Assembly: GCF_030295745.1 (NCBI RefSeq)
Contig: NZ_AP027291.1
Coordinates: forward strand, 3,286,001 to 3,350,000
DNA from: Mycolicibacterium sp. TUM20985
Lineage (GTDB): Bacteria; Actinomycetota; Actinomycetes; Mycobacteriales; Mycobacteriaceae
Direction of reading: 5' to 3'
Length of the DNA stretch: 64,000 nucleotides
The first letter of the stretch is position 1. Every line of letters begins with the position of its first letter. The translations under genes were made by a program, and so were the position numbers. The notes below the pieces were generated by a model that saw only the letters and a list, made by a program, of their open reading frames with translations, was not told the origin of the DNA and made no database searches. Of this stretch, positions 30,576 through 44,846 are shown piece after piece.

Positions 30576-31178
30576 ATGAGTAAGTGGTTGCTGCGCGGAC
30601 TGGTGTTCGCTGCGCTGATGGTCGTCGTCCGGCTGCTTCAGGGTGCCCTGATCAACATGATGGAAAGCCAGGCGCTGTACATCAGCATCCTGCTGGTTGC
30701 CGTGTTCGCGATCGCGGCCTTCATCTGGGGTGTGATCGACGGCCGCGCCGACGCGAACGCGAACCCCGACCCCGACCGTCGTAGCGACCTGGCGATGACG
30801 TGGCTGCTGGCCGGCCTGTTCGCCGGCATCGTCTCCGGCTTCGTCGCGTGGTTCATCTCGCTGTTCTACGAGAACCTCTATGCGCAGGGTCTGCTCAACG
30901 AGATCACGACGTTCGCCGCGTTCACGGCGCTGCTGATGTTCGTCTTCGCCATCGCCGGCGTGGCGCTGGGTCGCGGACTCGTCGACCGCAATGCTCCCCC
31001 GATCCAGCGGCGCAGCGATGGTGACCGGGCCGACACCGACGTCTTCGCGGCCGTGCACGACGACCGCGGCGACCGCGGCGACCGCGACGAGGGCGTGACG
31101 GTTCCGGCGTCGACGGCTGATGCCGGGTCCAGCACGACCACCGAAGCTCTCGAGACCAAGCCCGAGGAACGGCGCTAA
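30576..31178 (+). CDS. Four-helix membrane protein (B-4DMT family, Rv2536-like)
   Basis: This 200-residue integral membrane protein has four predicted transmembrane helices in the first 135 residues (LVFAALMVVVRLLQGALI, YISILLVAVFAIAAFIWGVI, LAGLFAGIVSGFVAWFISLF, FTALLMFVFAIAGVALG). A hydrophilic, acidic tail with RGDRGDRDEG follows. NCBI-style naming calls the family B-4DMT transporters; the transported substrate is unknown. It is divergent from pepQ with a 33-bp gap and convergent with tspO. Rv2536 of M. tuberculosis sits in the same position. Confidence 0.85.
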   Translation: MSKWLLRGLVFAALMVVVRLLQGALINMMESQALYISILLVAVFAIAAFIWGVIDGRADANANPDPDRRSDLAMTWLLAGLFAGIVSGFVAWFISLFYENLYAQGLLNEITTFAAFTALLMFVFAIAGVALGRGLVDRNAPPIQRRSDGDRADTDVFAAVHDDRGDRGDRDEGVTVPASTADAGSSTTTEALETKPEERR

Positions 31179-31200
31179 CCTTCCGTCCCCGGCGCACGGC

Positions 31201-31740
31201 TTAGACGCGGTCGGACCGCCCCGGGCGGTATCCGAACAGCCGGTCTGGGCTCTTCACCGCTATCGAGGTGGACACGTAGGAGGCGAACCCGAGCCACGCC
31301 AGGCGCGGTACGAGGGCCCACGCCGCGCGCCGATCCAGTGCGGCGGTGGCGCGGACGCTGTAAGTGGTCAGCGCGAACCCCGCCATCGTGTTGGCCGCAG
31401 CGAGGATCGGGCTGCGCAGACCGAAGAACATTCCGGCAAATGAACTGAAGAGCATCCAGTTGGCGGCCTCGACTTCCAGGGCACGGCGACGGCCGGGAGT
31501 CTCCTCCGGCAGGTTCGCGATCCGCAGGTTGCTCACCAGTGTGAGCGTGTTGTTCGCCGCCCACACGGGCGCGAAGACCCACCCCGGAGGTGCGCCGGGC
31601 GGGGTGCGCAGCGAGGCGTAGAAGTCTCCGTCTCCGTTGTAGCCCGCCGGAAGTGCGCTGGCGACGTTGGCCACCACTCCGACGGCGGCGGCGTGCCACC
31701 ACCGGTAGCGCCTTGATTCCTTGGTGCGGACGTCGGTCAT
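31201..31740 (-). CDS. tspO: TspO/MBR family protein
   Basis: This 179-residue protein has five predicted membrane helices. It carries the tryptophan-rich sensory protein signatures PPGAPPGWVFAPVWAAN (compare PPxWxFxPVW) and LVPRLAWLGFASYVSTSI (compare PYLAWVSFATYLN). TspO proteins bind porphyrins and cholesterol-like ligands and are linked to stress and tetrapyrrole handling. The ATG at 31740 faces a MarR regulator across 111 bp, suggesting that this regulator controls it. It ends 22 bp from the convergent membrane protein. Confidence 0.87.
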   Translation of the reverse strand: MTDVRTKESRRYRWWHAAAVGVVANVASALPAGYNGDGDFYASLRTPPGAPPGWVFAPVWAANNTLTLVSNLRIANLPEETPGRRRALEVEAANWMLFSSFAGMFFGLRSPILAAANTMAGFALTTYSVRATAALDRRAAWALVPRLAWLGFASYVSTSIAVKSPDRLFGYRPGRSDRV

Positions 31741-31799
31741 CCCAATCTCCTTCGTTACGGGGGTTCGAGCGGACGGAGGCCCGGCGTTGGTAAAACTAG

Positions 31800-31824
31800 C
31801 TCCGTTTCCGAGTGACTCCGTTTC
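31800..31824. promoter_or_regulatory. Direct repeats in the tspO/marR divergent promoter
   Basis: CTCCGTTTC occurs at 31800-31808 and again at 31816-31824, a 16-bp period, 28 bp before the MarR start codon. Spacing of one and a half helix turns would suit a dimeric regulator. Candidate operator only. Confidence 0.35.
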
Positions 31825-31851
31825 GGATCAGCGTAGATCTAAGATGCGACT

Positions 31852-32360
31852 ATGGCAACAGCCGATCCAGGGAGCCCGCACGATCCCATCGATGACGTCG
31901 AGCGCGCCGAACGCAGTCGTATGACGGCACAGGAAACCTCTTGGGCTCTTCGGGAATTCACCCGCGCGGCCGTCGACGTCGACTACCTCATCGCTCGGCG
32001 GCTGGATCTTCGACCGATGGACTACACCGCGCTCAATCACATCTTCGGCAATGCCGGGTCATTGAGCCCGCATCACGTGAGCGCCCGACTCGGAATCAGC
32101 ACCGGATCGGCAAGCGAGCTGCTGGACCGACTCGAGCGGGCCGGGCACATCGAGAGGCATCGCAGCGCCGACGACCGCAGGCGGGTGACACTCGAGCCCA
32201 CCCCATCGGCCGTCGAGAACGTGCTCTCCACACTTCAGCCGCTCATCGCCGCGCTGGACGATCTGGCGGAGGAATACACCCCGGCGGAACGCGAGGTCAT
32301 CACCCAGTACCTACGGGGAGCGGTCGGTGTCCTGCGGCAGTACGAACGAGCAGGAGATAC

Positions 32361-32364
<4 letters not shown>
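31852..32364 (+). CDS. MarR-family transcriptional regulator
   Basis: This 170-residue winged-helix regulator has a recognition region with [32 protein letters not shown] followed by the wing [16 protein letters not shown], which is typical of MarR proteins. The ATG at 31852 is used. It is divergent from tspO, and direct repeats lie in the shared promoter. The ligand is unknown. Its TAG stop overlaps the aroQ TAG on the opposite strand in a shared CTAG. Confidence 0.9.
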
Positions 32365-34507
<2,143 letters not shown>

Positions 34508-34508
<1 letters not shown>

Positions 34509-35713
34509 CAGCCCGACGCCTGCGCAGGATCTCTGGCCGCGATCGAGGCCAGGTAGCCGTCCACGTTGGCCTTGGTCTCCGCGAGCGAGTCACCCCCGAA
34601 CTTCTCGAGCGCGGCACGGGCGAGGACGAGTGCCACCATCGTCTCGACGACGACACCGGCCGCAGGCACCGCGCAGACGTCCGAGCGCTGGTGGATCGCG
34701 ACGGCTTCCTCGCCGGTGGTCATGTCCACGGTGGCCAGCGCCCTGGGCACCGTGGAGATCGGCTTCATGGCGGCCCGCACTCGTAGGGACTGCCCGTTGG
34801 TCATGCCGCCTTCGAGCCCGCCTGCACGGTTGGTCGAGCGCATCACCCCACCGGGGCCGGGGTAGATCTCGTCGTGGGCGACGCTGCCGCGACGGCGCGC
34901 GGTCTCGAAGCCGTCCCCGATCTCGACGCCCTTGATGGCCTGAATGCCCATGACGGCAGCCGCCAACTGGCTGTCGAGCCGACTGTCGCCGCTGGTGAAG
35001 GAGCCCAGTCCGATGGGCAGGCCCTCGACGACGACCTCGACGATGCCGCCGAGCGTGTCGCCGTCCTTCTTGGCCGCCTCGATCTCGGCGATCATGGCCG
35101 CTTCGGCGTCGGAGTCGAAGGCGCGGACCGGGCTGTCGTCGATCGCGTCGAGATCCGCCGGGCGCGGCGTCGGGCCGTCATAGGGCTTGGACGCCCCGAT
35201 GGAGATGACGTGCGATAACACCTCGACCCCGAGGGCCTGGCGCAGGAAGGCCTTGGCGATGGTGCCCGCGGCGACCCGCGCGGCGGTCTCACGGGCGCTG
35301 GCGCGCTCGAGGACGGGACGGGCGTCGTCGAAGCCGTACTTGAGCATGCCCGCATAGTCGGCATGCCCGGGCCGCGGCCGGGTCAGCGGTGCGTTCCGCG
35401 CACCGTCCAGCTCTACGGGGTCGACCGGGTCGGCCGCCATCACGGTTTCCCACTTGGGCCATTCGGAGTTGCCGATCTCGATGGCAATCGGACCACCCAG
35501 CGTCACGCCGTGACGCACCCCGGTCAACACGGTGACCGCATCGGCCTCGAACTTCATCCGGGCGCCTCGGCCGTAGCCCAGCCTGCGGCGCTTCAACTGC
35601 CCGGCGACGTCGTCGGTCGTGATCTCGAGTCCAGCGACCATGCCCTCGACCATCGCCACCAGGGCGCGGCCGTGGGATTCACCAGCTGTGGTCCATCGCA
35701 ACACGCGTCCCAT
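34508..35713 (-). CDS. aroC: Chorismate synthase
   Basis: This 401-residue FMNH2-dependent enzyme converts EPSP to chorismate, the branch point for aromatic amino acids, folate, menaquinone and mycobactin. The N-terminus [20 protein letters not shown] and the block [15 protein letters not shown] are family signatures; [20 protein letters not shown] and the C-terminal [15 protein letters not shown] are also typical. The ATG at 35713 is preceded by GGGAAG at short distance. The gene is followed by aroK with a 1-nt overlap. Older mycobacterial papers call it aroF. Confidence 0.97.
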
Positions 35714-35746
35714 CTTCCCATGACGTCCCCGACCTGAGGTAATCCG

Positions 35747-36241
35747 TCACGCGAGGCTGCGCTGCAGCAGCAATGTGTCGCCGTAGCGCTCGTGCTTGTA
35801 GCCCACGCGCTGCAGGCGGCCGGCGTCGGTGAAACCGAAGCGGTGGTGCAACCCGACCGACGCGGGGTCACCCGAATCGGCGATCACGGCGATCACCTCG
35901 CGGATGCCCGCCGCGCCACAGGCGTCGAGGAGTGCGGCCAGCAGTTCCGACCCGCAGCCCCGGCCGACCGCCCAGGGTGCGACGTACACCGAATCCTCGA
36001 CGGTGCGCGAGTACGCGGGCCTCGTCTTCCACGGCGCGCAGTAGGCATATCCGGCGATCGCGCCCTCCCGTTCGACGATGAGGAAGGGCAGCGCGACACC
36101 GGTGATCGCCTCGAAGCGCCGCCGCCACTCGTCGGCCTCCGGCGGTTCCGTCTCGAAGGTGGCGACGCTCGTCAGCACGTAGTGGGCGTAGATCTCGGCG
36201 ATGGCGGCGAGGTCAGCGGGCGTTGTGGGACGTATCGGCAT
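35747..36241 (-). CDS. GNAT N-acetyltransferase, phosphinothricin-acetyltransferase type
   Basis: This 164-residue GNAT begins MPIRPTTPADLAAIAEIYAHYV and includes SVATFETEPP and AGYAYCAPWKTRPAYSRTVEDSVYV, closely resembling the PAT/Bar family. The acetyl-CoA loop is VGRGCGSELL (the R/QxxGxG/A pattern). The likely role is acetylation of a small amine or amino acid such as a phosphinothricin- or methionine-sulfoximine-like compound (inference). It lies between the prepilin-peptidase-like gene (32 bp) and aroC (33 bp), on the same strand. Confidence 0.88.
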   Translation of the reverse strand: MPIRPTTPADLAAIAEIYAHYVLTSVATFETEPPEADEWRRRFEAITGVALPFLIVEREGAIAGYAYCAPWKTRPAYSRTVEDSVYVAPWAVGRGCGSELLAALLDACGAAGIREVIAVIADSGDPASVGLHHRFGFTDAGRLQRVGYKHERYGDTLLLQRSLA

Positions 36242-36273
36242 GGTCGGTGCTCCCTCCCGGTGTGACGGTAGGG

Positions 36274-36708
36274 CTATCCCGCCACCAGGGCGACCGCAGC
36301 GATCGCCGACACGCACATCGCCGGGCCGTGCGGCACCGCGCTCGCCCCGGTACCCCGCGCGCGGAGGCCGACGCCCAACAGCGCTGTCAGGAGCGGTGCC
36401 GTGATCGCCGCGAGCACCCACGCGTCCACCCCGTAGGCGCCGGTCAGCGCACCGATCCCGAGCGCCAACTTCACGTCGCCCGCACCCATCGCAGCCGGTG
36501 AGAGCAGATGGACGACGAGGTAGATCACGGTCAGGGCGGCCGCCCCCACCAGCGCTGCCTGCCCACGACCGGCGAGCGCCGCGACGGTGAGCACGACCAC
36601 CGCGCCGGGCAATGTCAACGCATTTGGCAAGCGGCGCTGCCGCACGTCGTAGACGGTCAACGCCGTTAGCCACGTCAGCGCGCACGCGCCGGCGACCGCT
36701 TCCCCCAC
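36274..36708 (-). CDS. A24-type prepilin peptidase-like protein, short form
   Basis: This 144-residue hydrophobic protein matches the catalytic half of type IV prepilin peptidases. The first Asp is in TVYDVRQRRLPNALTLPG and the second in the GxGD motif MGAGDVKLALG. The N-terminal cytoplasmic methylase/zinc domain of full-length PilD is absent, as in short TadV/CpaA-like enzymes. There are no pilin or Tad genes in this window, so the substrate is elsewhere. The GTG at 36708 is 9 bp after aroE. M. tuberculosis Rv2551c is the positional counterpart. Confidence 0.85.
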   Translation of the reverse strand: MGEAVAGACALTWLTALTVYDVRQRRLPNALTLPGAVVVLTVAALAGRGQAALVGAAALTVIYLVVHLLSPAAMGAGDVKLALGIGALTGAYGVDAWVLAAITAPLLTALLGVGLRARGTGASAVPHGPAMCVSAIAAVALVAG

Positions 36709-36717
36709 GGGGAAAGC

Positions 36718-37500
36718 CTAGGTCGCCGCCAGGGCGGCGATCATCGCCTCTTTCGGCGCGGGCCGGCCGGTGAACTGCTCGACCTGTGCGTACGCCTGAT
36801 TCAGCAGCATCTGCAAACCGCTGATGACGCGACCCCCCGCGGCGGCGAAGGACTCCGCGAGCGGGGTGGGCCACGGGTCGTAGATCGCGTCGAGCAGCAC
36901 CGGCGCGGCGGTGACGCTGTCTGCGTACCGCGCAGCCACGTCGGCCGGGATGGTGTTGACCACGACATCGACGTCGTGCAGCGGTGTGCCCAACTCCACC
37001 CAGCCGGTCGTGACACCGCACCGCTCCCCGAGCTCCAGCAGTGGGGCGACCTTCTCACGATTGCGGGCAACGATCGAGATGTCCTGTACCCCAAGCGCGG
37101 TGAGCCCGGCAATGGCCGCGGGGGCGGTCCCGCCGGAGCCCAGGACCGCTGCGTGTTCGACTTCGACTCCCCGTAGGGCGCCGGTCACCCCGTCGACGTC
37201 AGTGTTGTCGGCGCGCCAGCCGGTCGGCGTGTGCACCAGCGTGTTGGCCGATCCGAGCAGCTCAGCGCGGGGCGTCCGCTCGTCGGCGACCTCCAGCGCG
37301 ACGAACTTGCCGGGCATCGTGACGGAGAGGCCGACCCACTCGGGACCCAAACTGCCCACCAGCGAAGGCAATTCGTGGGCGTTGCACAGGATGCGCTCGT
37401 AGGTCCAGTCCAGCCCGAGCGCGCGGTAGGCCGCCAGGTGCAACTGCGGTGACCGCGAGTGGTTGATCGGCGAACCCAGCACCGCCGCCTTGCGGCTCAT
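36718..37500 (-). CDS. aroE: Shikimate dehydrogenase
   Basis: This 260-residue enzyme reduces 3-dehydroshikimate to shikimate with NADPH. It has the substrate-binding SRSPQLHLAAYRALG and VTMPGKFVALE with the catalytic Lys, NTDVDGVTGALRG with the catalytic Asp, and the nucleotide-binding GSGGTAPAAI. The last of these is a variant of GAGGAxxA. The C-terminal GLQMLLNQAYAQVEQFTG is conserved. The ATG at 37500 overlaps the mltG stop by 4 nt. It stands away from the aroC-K-B-Q block but in the same transcriptional direction. Confidence 0.93.
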   Translation of the reverse strand: MSRKAAVLGSPINHSRSPQLHLAAYRALGLDWTYERILCNAHELPSLVGSLGPEWVGLSVTMPGKFVALEVADERTPRAELLGSANTLVHTPTGWRADNTDVDGVTGALRGVEVEHAAVLGSGGTAPAAIAGLTALGVQDISIVARNREKVAPLLELGERCGVTTGWVELGTPLHDVDVVVNTIPADVAARYADSVTAAPVLLDAIYDPWPTPLAESFAAAGGRVISGLQMLLNQAYAQVEQFTGRPAPKEAMIAALAAT

Positions 37501-38753
37501 CGTGCGCTATCGAGCACACCGTTGAGTCGGGCGAGCTCGATGTTGGCCAGGTGCTGCTGGTACTCGCGGGTGAACAGCGTCGTGCCCTGCATGTCGACGG
37601 TCACGAAGTACAACCAGTCTCCCGGCTCGGGATTCTCTGCGGCGGCGAGTGCAGGTTGGCCGGGCGAGCAGATCGGCGTCATCGGAAGCCCTTCGCGCAC
37701 ATAGGTATTCCAGGGCGTGCTCCGACCTCGATCGGCGTCGGTGGTGGCGACTTCCTGTCGGTCGAGCGAGTAGTTGACCGTCGAGTCGAACTCCAAACGC
37801 CGATGATCGGGCGCGACCAGCCGGTTGTAGATGACCCTGGCCACCTTCGCGAAGTCCTGCGGCTTCGACTCGCGCTGCACGAGCGAAGCCACCACCAGGA
37901 TCTGATAGGGCGAGAGGTTCTCCGCGCTCCCGGCCTCGAGCAACCCGTCCTGCTCGTACTGTGCGGCGCTCTCGGAGACCAGGGTGGCGAGGATGTCCTG
38001 CGCGGGCGCCGACGGATCGACGTTCCAGGTGCCCGGCGCGATGAGACCTTCGAGGCGCCGGTGGTCCTCGCCAAGAGCCTTCACCGGATCGACCGCCCAC
38101 GTGGGCACGGCAAGGGCTGCCAGATCGCCGGCGCCCGCCACATTCTCGAGGTCGTCGGCGGTGACGCCGCACTTCTGTTGATCGTCGAGGGTGACGCACG
38201 TGGCGTCGGCGACCAGCGAGAAGATGCCCTTCGTGACCGCCGCAGACTTGACGTCGGTGACGTCGTCTAGCTGGCGCCCCTCCGGGATCACCAGGCGGCC
38301 GACCCGGTTCTCGGGGTCGGCGAGCCGCGACACCGCGGTGGTCGCCGGTATCTCGGTGCGCACCTTGTAGAACCCGGGCTGAATCTCGGAGATCGCCTTG
38401 TTATCCGCCGCCGCGTCGACGAACGCCTGGGACGTGGCCACGACGCCACTGTCCTGCAGGGTCTTGCCGATGGCGGTCGTGGAGTCGCCGTTGCGGACCT
38501 GTACGACGACGTCGCTGACCCCGTCACCTTCGTAATCGCTGGGGGTGCTGCCGAACATCCCCTGCCACATCCGCGACCCCAGGAATAGGGCGCCGACGAG
38601 GACCACGACCAACGCAAGCACCGAGAAGACCGTGACGTTGCGACGCTTGCGGCGGTTGCGGTTCGCGCGCGCCCGTTCGGTGCGGCTCATCGTCCGGCGT
38701 GGCCGTCCGACCGCCTCGGGTTCGGTGCGTCCACGTGCCCAATCGTCAGCCAT
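37497..38753 (-). CDS. mltG: Endolytic murein transglycosylase MltG (YceG-like)
   Basis: This 418-residue membrane-anchored enzyme is predicted to cleave nascent glycan strands and so terminate peptidoglycan polymerisation. A basic cytoplasmic stretch (residues 15-40) precedes one transmembrane helix ([20 protein letters not shown]). A LysM-like part follows, then the YceG domain with [11 protein letters not shown], the catalytic Glu in [20 protein letters not shown], and [15 protein letters not shown]. It overlaps ruvX by 8 nt upstream and aroE by 4 nt downstream. The order alaS-ruvX-mltG-aroE is conserved in mycobacteria. Confidence 0.94.
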   Translation of the reverse strand: MADDWARGRTEPEAVGRPRRTMSRTERARANRNRRKRRNVTVFSVLALVVVLVGALFLGSRMWQGMFGSTPSDYEGDGVSDVVVQVRNGDSTTAIGKTLQDSGVVATSQAFVDAAADNKAISEIQPGFYKVRTEIPATTAVSRLADPENRVGRLVIPEGRQLDDVTDVKSAAVTKGIFSLVADATCVTLDDQQKCGVTADDLENVAGAGDLAALAVPTWAVDPVKALGEDHRRLEGLIAPGTWNVDPSAPAQDILATLVSESAAQYEQDGLLEAGSAENLSPYQILVVASLVQRESKPQDFAKVARVIYNRLVAPDHRRLEFDSTVNYSLDRQEVATTDADRGRSTPWNTYVREGLPMTPICSPGQPALAAAENPEPGDWLYFVTVDMQGTTLFTREYQQHLANIELARLNGVLDSAR

Positions 38754-39266
38754 CGACCGCTCCGTCGTCCTCGGCCAGGGCGACTCGCCGCTGGTCCAGC
38801 CAGGTCTGCAGGATGCCGACGGCAGCCGCCTGGTCGATCATCGTCTTCTGTCCCTTCGCCCGGACACCTGCCTCGCGCAGGGACCGTTGAGCGGTCACCG
38901 TGGTGAGCCGCTCATCCGACATCCGCACGGGTACCGGTGTGATCTTGGTGGCCAGGGCATCGGCGACGGCGATCGCGTCGAGCGCCGAGGGTCCGGTCCG
39001 GTCGGCGAGGGTCCGTGGCAGTCCGACCACTACCTCGACGACTGCGAACTCGGCGGCGAGCTGAGCCAGCCGGCGGATGTGCTTGCCTGCGGCATTGCGC
39101 CGATCTCTCGCCACGGTCTCCACGGGGGTGGCCAGGATGCCGTCGGGATCGCTGGTGGCGACACCGATGCGGACGGTGCCGACGTCGACCCCTAGCCGAC
39201 GACCACGTCCCGGGTCGTCACCGCCCGGCCGGTCCGGTTGACGGTCTACGGTCTCGGCCAATCGGG

Positions 39267-39270
<4 letters not shown>
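38746..39270 (-). CDS. ruvX: Holliday junction resolvase-like protein RuvX/YqgF
   Basis: This 174-residue RNase-H-fold nuclease is implicated in pre-16S rRNA processing and recombination. It has the catalytic Asp in [32 protein letters not shown] and a C-terminal [15 protein letters not shown]. No ATG or GTG fits, so the start is most likely the TTG at 39270, which overlaps the alaS stop as TTGA. That overlap supports translational coupling. It overlaps mltG by 8 nt. Confidence 0.92.
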
Positions 39271-41960
<2,690 letters not shown>

Positions 41961-42057
41961 GTGCTGCTGTCCTTAATCACTTGGTGTCTTGCCCGGTGCC
42001 GATTCTCGACCGCATCACACTACCGGCCCATCACGATCAACCTGGCAAGGGCGCGGC

Positions 42058-42459
42058 TCAGCCGGCGATGAAGCTGACCCGCACCGAGCGCCGCGAGTTG
42101 TCCCTGTTCAGGTCGACCAGAACGACACTCTGCCAGGTGCCGAGTAGCGGCTCACCCGCCTGCACCGGGATGGTCACCGACGGGGCAACGATCCCGGGCA
42201 GGACGTGATCGGCGCCGTGCCCGGGTGATCCGTGCGAGTGGCGGTAACGACCATCGCGCGGCAGGAGTCGCTCCAGCGCCTCGACCAAATCGTCATCCGA
42301 TCCAGCGCCGGTCTCGAGGATGGCGACACCCGCCGTCGCGTGCGGCACGAAGACGTTGCACAACCCGTCGCCGCGGGAGGCGCAGAAGGTGCGGACCGCG
42401 TCGGTGAGATCCACGGTGCGGCGGCGGGAGGTGTCTACGTCGATCAGCTCGCTGTTCAC
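42058..42459 (-). CDS. YjbQ/UPF0047 family protein
   Basis: This 133-residue protein carries the family signature: HATAGVAILETG, HSHGSPGHGADHVLP, IPVQAGEPLLGTWQSVVLVDL. The three histidines and the acidic residues form a putative metal site. Relatives can substitute weakly for thiamine phosphate synthase; the physiological role is not settled. The ATG at 42459 begins MNSELIDVDTSRRRTVDLTD. It is upstream of alaS on the same strand with a 97-bp gap, matching Rv2556c in M. tuberculosis. Confidence 0.92.
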   Translation of the reverse strand: MNSELIDVDTSRRRTVDLTDAVRTFCASRGDGLCNVFVPHATAGVAILETGAGSDDDLVEALERLLPRDGRYRHSHGSPGHGADHVLPGIVAPSVTIPVQAGEPLLGTWQSVVLVDLNRDNSRRSVRVSFIAG

Positions 42460-42568
42460 AGGGATGAGGGTACGGCCCAGGGCAATTCACGCCGACGTTT
42501 ACACCGCCGCCCCGGGGGTACTGCTGTTCCAGCTCAACGGCCGTCCCACCTCACGAAAGAGAACTTCA

Positions 42569-42856
42569 ATGACACCCACTGGCATCATCACCGCGATCCT
42601 CATCGGCGTCGTCGTCGGCGTGCTCGGGCGCCTGATCCTCCCCGGCAAGCAGTCGATCGGGTTGCTCGTCACGATTCTCGTCGGCATCGTCTCCGCGCTG
42701 ATCGGCACCTGGTTGGCGCGCCAACTCGGCATCCCCACCGCCACTAACGGCATCGACTGGATGGAGTTGCTGGTCCAGGTCATCGTCGCGGCCGTAGGCG
42801 TGGGGCTGGTCGCCAGTTTGATGGGCCGTCGCCGGACGGGCATCACCCGCCGCTAG
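42569..42856 (+). CDS. GlsB/YeaQ/YmgE-type small membrane protein
   Basis: This 95-residue protein has three predicted membrane helices: GIITAILIGVVVGVLGRLIL, LLVTILVGIVSALIGTWLAR and LLVQVIVAAVGVGLVASLMG. Gly-rich helices and a GRLILPGKQ turn are typical of the transglycosylase-associated protein family, linked to general stress responses but without known activity. The ATG at 42569 has GAAAGAGAA upstream; the frame is open further upstream but lacks a start site. It is a solitary plus-strand gene among minus-strand neighbours. Confidence 0.85.
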   Translation: MTPTGIITAILIGVVVGVLGRLILPGKQSIGLLVTILVGIVSALIGTWLARQLGIPTATNGIDWMELLVQVIVAAVGVGLVASLMGRRRTGITRR

Positions 42857-42968
42857 TCCGCTCCGCGGAGCTGCCACCGGTCCATCACGGCGTTGCCGTC
42901 GGGTATCCCCCGGCGGCAACGTTGCGTTTCGGGGTCGTCCGGCGGCCCCGAACCGCGCCGCCGGGGGG

Positions 42969-44300
42969 TCAGCGCCTGCGACGCAGGATCGCCCGCAGCT
43001 TGTCGAGCCGTCCCGCGATCTCCCGTTCGACCCCGTGCGTCGTCGGCCGGTAGTAGTCGACGCCGACCAGCTCGTCGGGCGCATACTGTTGCGGCACAAT
43101 GCCATCCGGGTCATCGTGGGGGTAGGAGTAGCCCTGCGCATTGCCCAGCGCCGCCGCCCCCGAATAGTGACCGTCGCGCAGGTGCGGCGGCACCAGCCCC
43201 GCCTTGCCCGCCTTGATGTCCGCCATCGCCGCCCCGAGCGCCGTCGTCACCGCGTTGGACTTCGGGGCCGTGGCCAGGTGCACCGTGGCGTGTGCGAGCG
43301 TGAGCTGCGCCTCGGGCATGCCGATCAGCTGCACGGTCTGCGCGGCGGCGACGGCAGTCTGCAGGGCCGTCGGGTCGGCCATCCCGACGTCCTCGCTCGC
43401 GAGGATGGTGAGCCGCCGCGCGATGAAGCGCGGATCCTCCCCCGCCGTCAGCATCCGCGCGAGGTAGTGCAGCGCCGCATCGACGTCGGACCCCCGCACC
43501 GACTTGATGAAGGCACTGACCACGTCGTAGTGCTGATCGCCGTCGCGGTCGTAGCGGACGGCGGCCTTGTCCAGCGACTGCTCGATGACCTCGACCGTCA
43601 CGTGATCACCGGCCTCGGCGGCGACCTCCAGCGCGGTCAACGCGCGGCGGGCGTCCCCCGCGGCGAGCTGCACCAAGAGTTCGACGGCGTCGGCGTCGAC
43701 CGAGACCGAGCCGTCGAGCCCGCGAGGATCGGCGATGGCCCGCTCGACGACCGCCCGCACCGCGTCCGCACCGAGCGGTTGCAGCTGCAGGATCAGCGAA
43801 CGGGACAGCAGCGGCGCCACCACGGAGAAGGACGGGTTCTCGGTGGTCGCGGCCACCAGCAGCACCACGCGGTTCTCCACCGCGGCCAGCAGGGCATCCT
43901 GCTGGGTCTTGGAGAACCGGTGCACCTCGTCGATGAAGAGCACGGTCTGCTTGCCGTGTACCGCGGCCCGCCGCGCGACGTCGATCACGGCCCGGACGTC
44001 CTTGACCCCCGCCGACAGCGCCGACAATGCCTCGAACCGGCGTCCCGTCGCCTGCGAGATCAGCGACGCGAGTGTCGTCTTGCCGGTACCCGGAGGTCCG
44101 TAGAGGATGACCGACGCGGCGCCGGAACCGTCGACCAGACGCCGCAGCGGAGAACCGTCGCGCAGGAGATGATCCTGGCCGACCACCTCGCCGAGACCGG
44201 CCGGGCGCATCCGGACGGCCAGCGGGGACGAGGGTCCGCCACCGGGGATGCCCTCACCCTCGCCCGGTTCCGGGGCCACGTCGAACAGACCATCGGGCAC
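42969..44300 (-). CDS. rarA: Replication-associated recombination protein RarA/MgsA (AAA+ ATPase)
   Basis: This 443-residue AAA+ ATPase is related to clamp-loader subunits and acts at stalled replication forks. The Walker A is GPPGTGKTT, the Walker B is LFIDEVHRF, sensor 1 is in TTENPSF, and arginine-finger and sensor 2 regions are in LLSRSLI and AGDARRALT. The C-terminal tetramerisation domain has [19 protein letters not shown] and EDVGMADP. The start is the GTG at 44300 ([12 protein letters not shown]). Its neighbour upstream on the same strand is the TM2 gene, with a 49-bp gap. Confidence 0.95.
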   Translation of the reverse strand: MPDGLFDVAPEPGEGEGIPGGGPSSPLAVRMRPAGLGEVVGQDHLLRDGSPLRRLVDGSGAASVILYGPPGTGKTTLASLISQATGRRFEALSALSAGVKDVRAVIDVARRAAVHGKQTVLFIDEVHRFSKTQQDALLAAVENRVVLLVAATTENPSFSVVAPLLSRSLILQLQPLGADAVRAVVERAIADPRGLDGSVSVDADAVELLVQLAAGDARRALTALEVAAEAGDHVTVEVIEQSLDKAAVRYDRDGDQHYDVVSAFIKSVRGSDVDAALHYLARMLTAGEDPRFIARRLTILASEDVGMADPTALQTAVAAAQTVQLIGMPEAQLTLAHATVHLATAPKSNAVTTALGAAMADIKAGKAGLVPPHLRDGHYSGAAALGNAQGYSYPHDDPDGIVPQQYAPDELVGVDYYRPTTHGVEREIAGRLDKLRAILRRRR

Positions 44301-44349
44301 GGGTCAGGCATACCACGGCAGGTCGTCACCGCCGAACGCGGCGAGTCCC

Positions 44350-44784
44350 TCAGTCGCGCAGCGTGCGGCCATCCGAATCCGGGACCCGGCCCAACAGAAT
44401 CAGGATCGCGTCGACCAGCGGCCAGATTCCACAGGTCAACCACGACAGCAGCAGCATCGCGACCCCGAGACCGGTGTAGCCGAGGTAGAAGCGTCCGATC
44501 CCAAGGGTGCCGAGGAACAACTGCAACAGGCCCGCGACGAGCTTGCTCTTGTCCGACAGCGGCCTGCCGTAGGCGTCGACGCCGTACGGCCCCCCGGGGT
44601 ACGGCGGTGGCGGATAGGCGCCGTACGGCGGAGGAGGTGCTCCGTAGGGGCCGGGAGTTGGGGGCGGCGCTGCGTCGTAACCCCCGATCGGCGGCGGCCA
44701 TGCCGGATCCTGGCCAGGAGGCGGCGGGTAGGGCGGGTACGGCGGATCCGAGTCATCGGGCGGGGGTGGAGGAGGCGCTGACAT
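44350..44784 (-). CDS. TM2 domain protein with polyproline N-terminus
   Basis: This 144-residue membrane protein has an N-terminal half (residues 1-70) that is almost pure Pro/Tyr/Gly/Ala (MSAPPPPPPDDSDPPYPPYP...) with a run of seven prolines near the start. The C-terminal half is a TM2 domain: SKLVAGLLQLFLGTLGIGRF, then YLGYTGLGVAMLL and CGIWPLVDAILIL, with two helices and a conserved Asp. The polyproline runs make it a likely EF-P client. Function unknown. The ATG at 44784 is used. Confidence 0.9.
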   Translation of the reverse strand: MSAPPPPPPDDSDPPYPPYPPPPGQDPAWPPPIGGYDAAPPPTPGPYGAPPPPYGAYPPPPYPGGPYGVDAYGRPLSDKSKLVAGLLQLFLGTLGIGRFYLGYTGLGVAMLLLSWLTCGIWPLVDAILILLGRVPDSDGRTLRD

Positions 44785-44846
44785 GCCACGGATGATGTCC
44801 CATTACCGGGTCCGCGTCCACCGCTTCCGACGCGCCGGTCGGCGAT

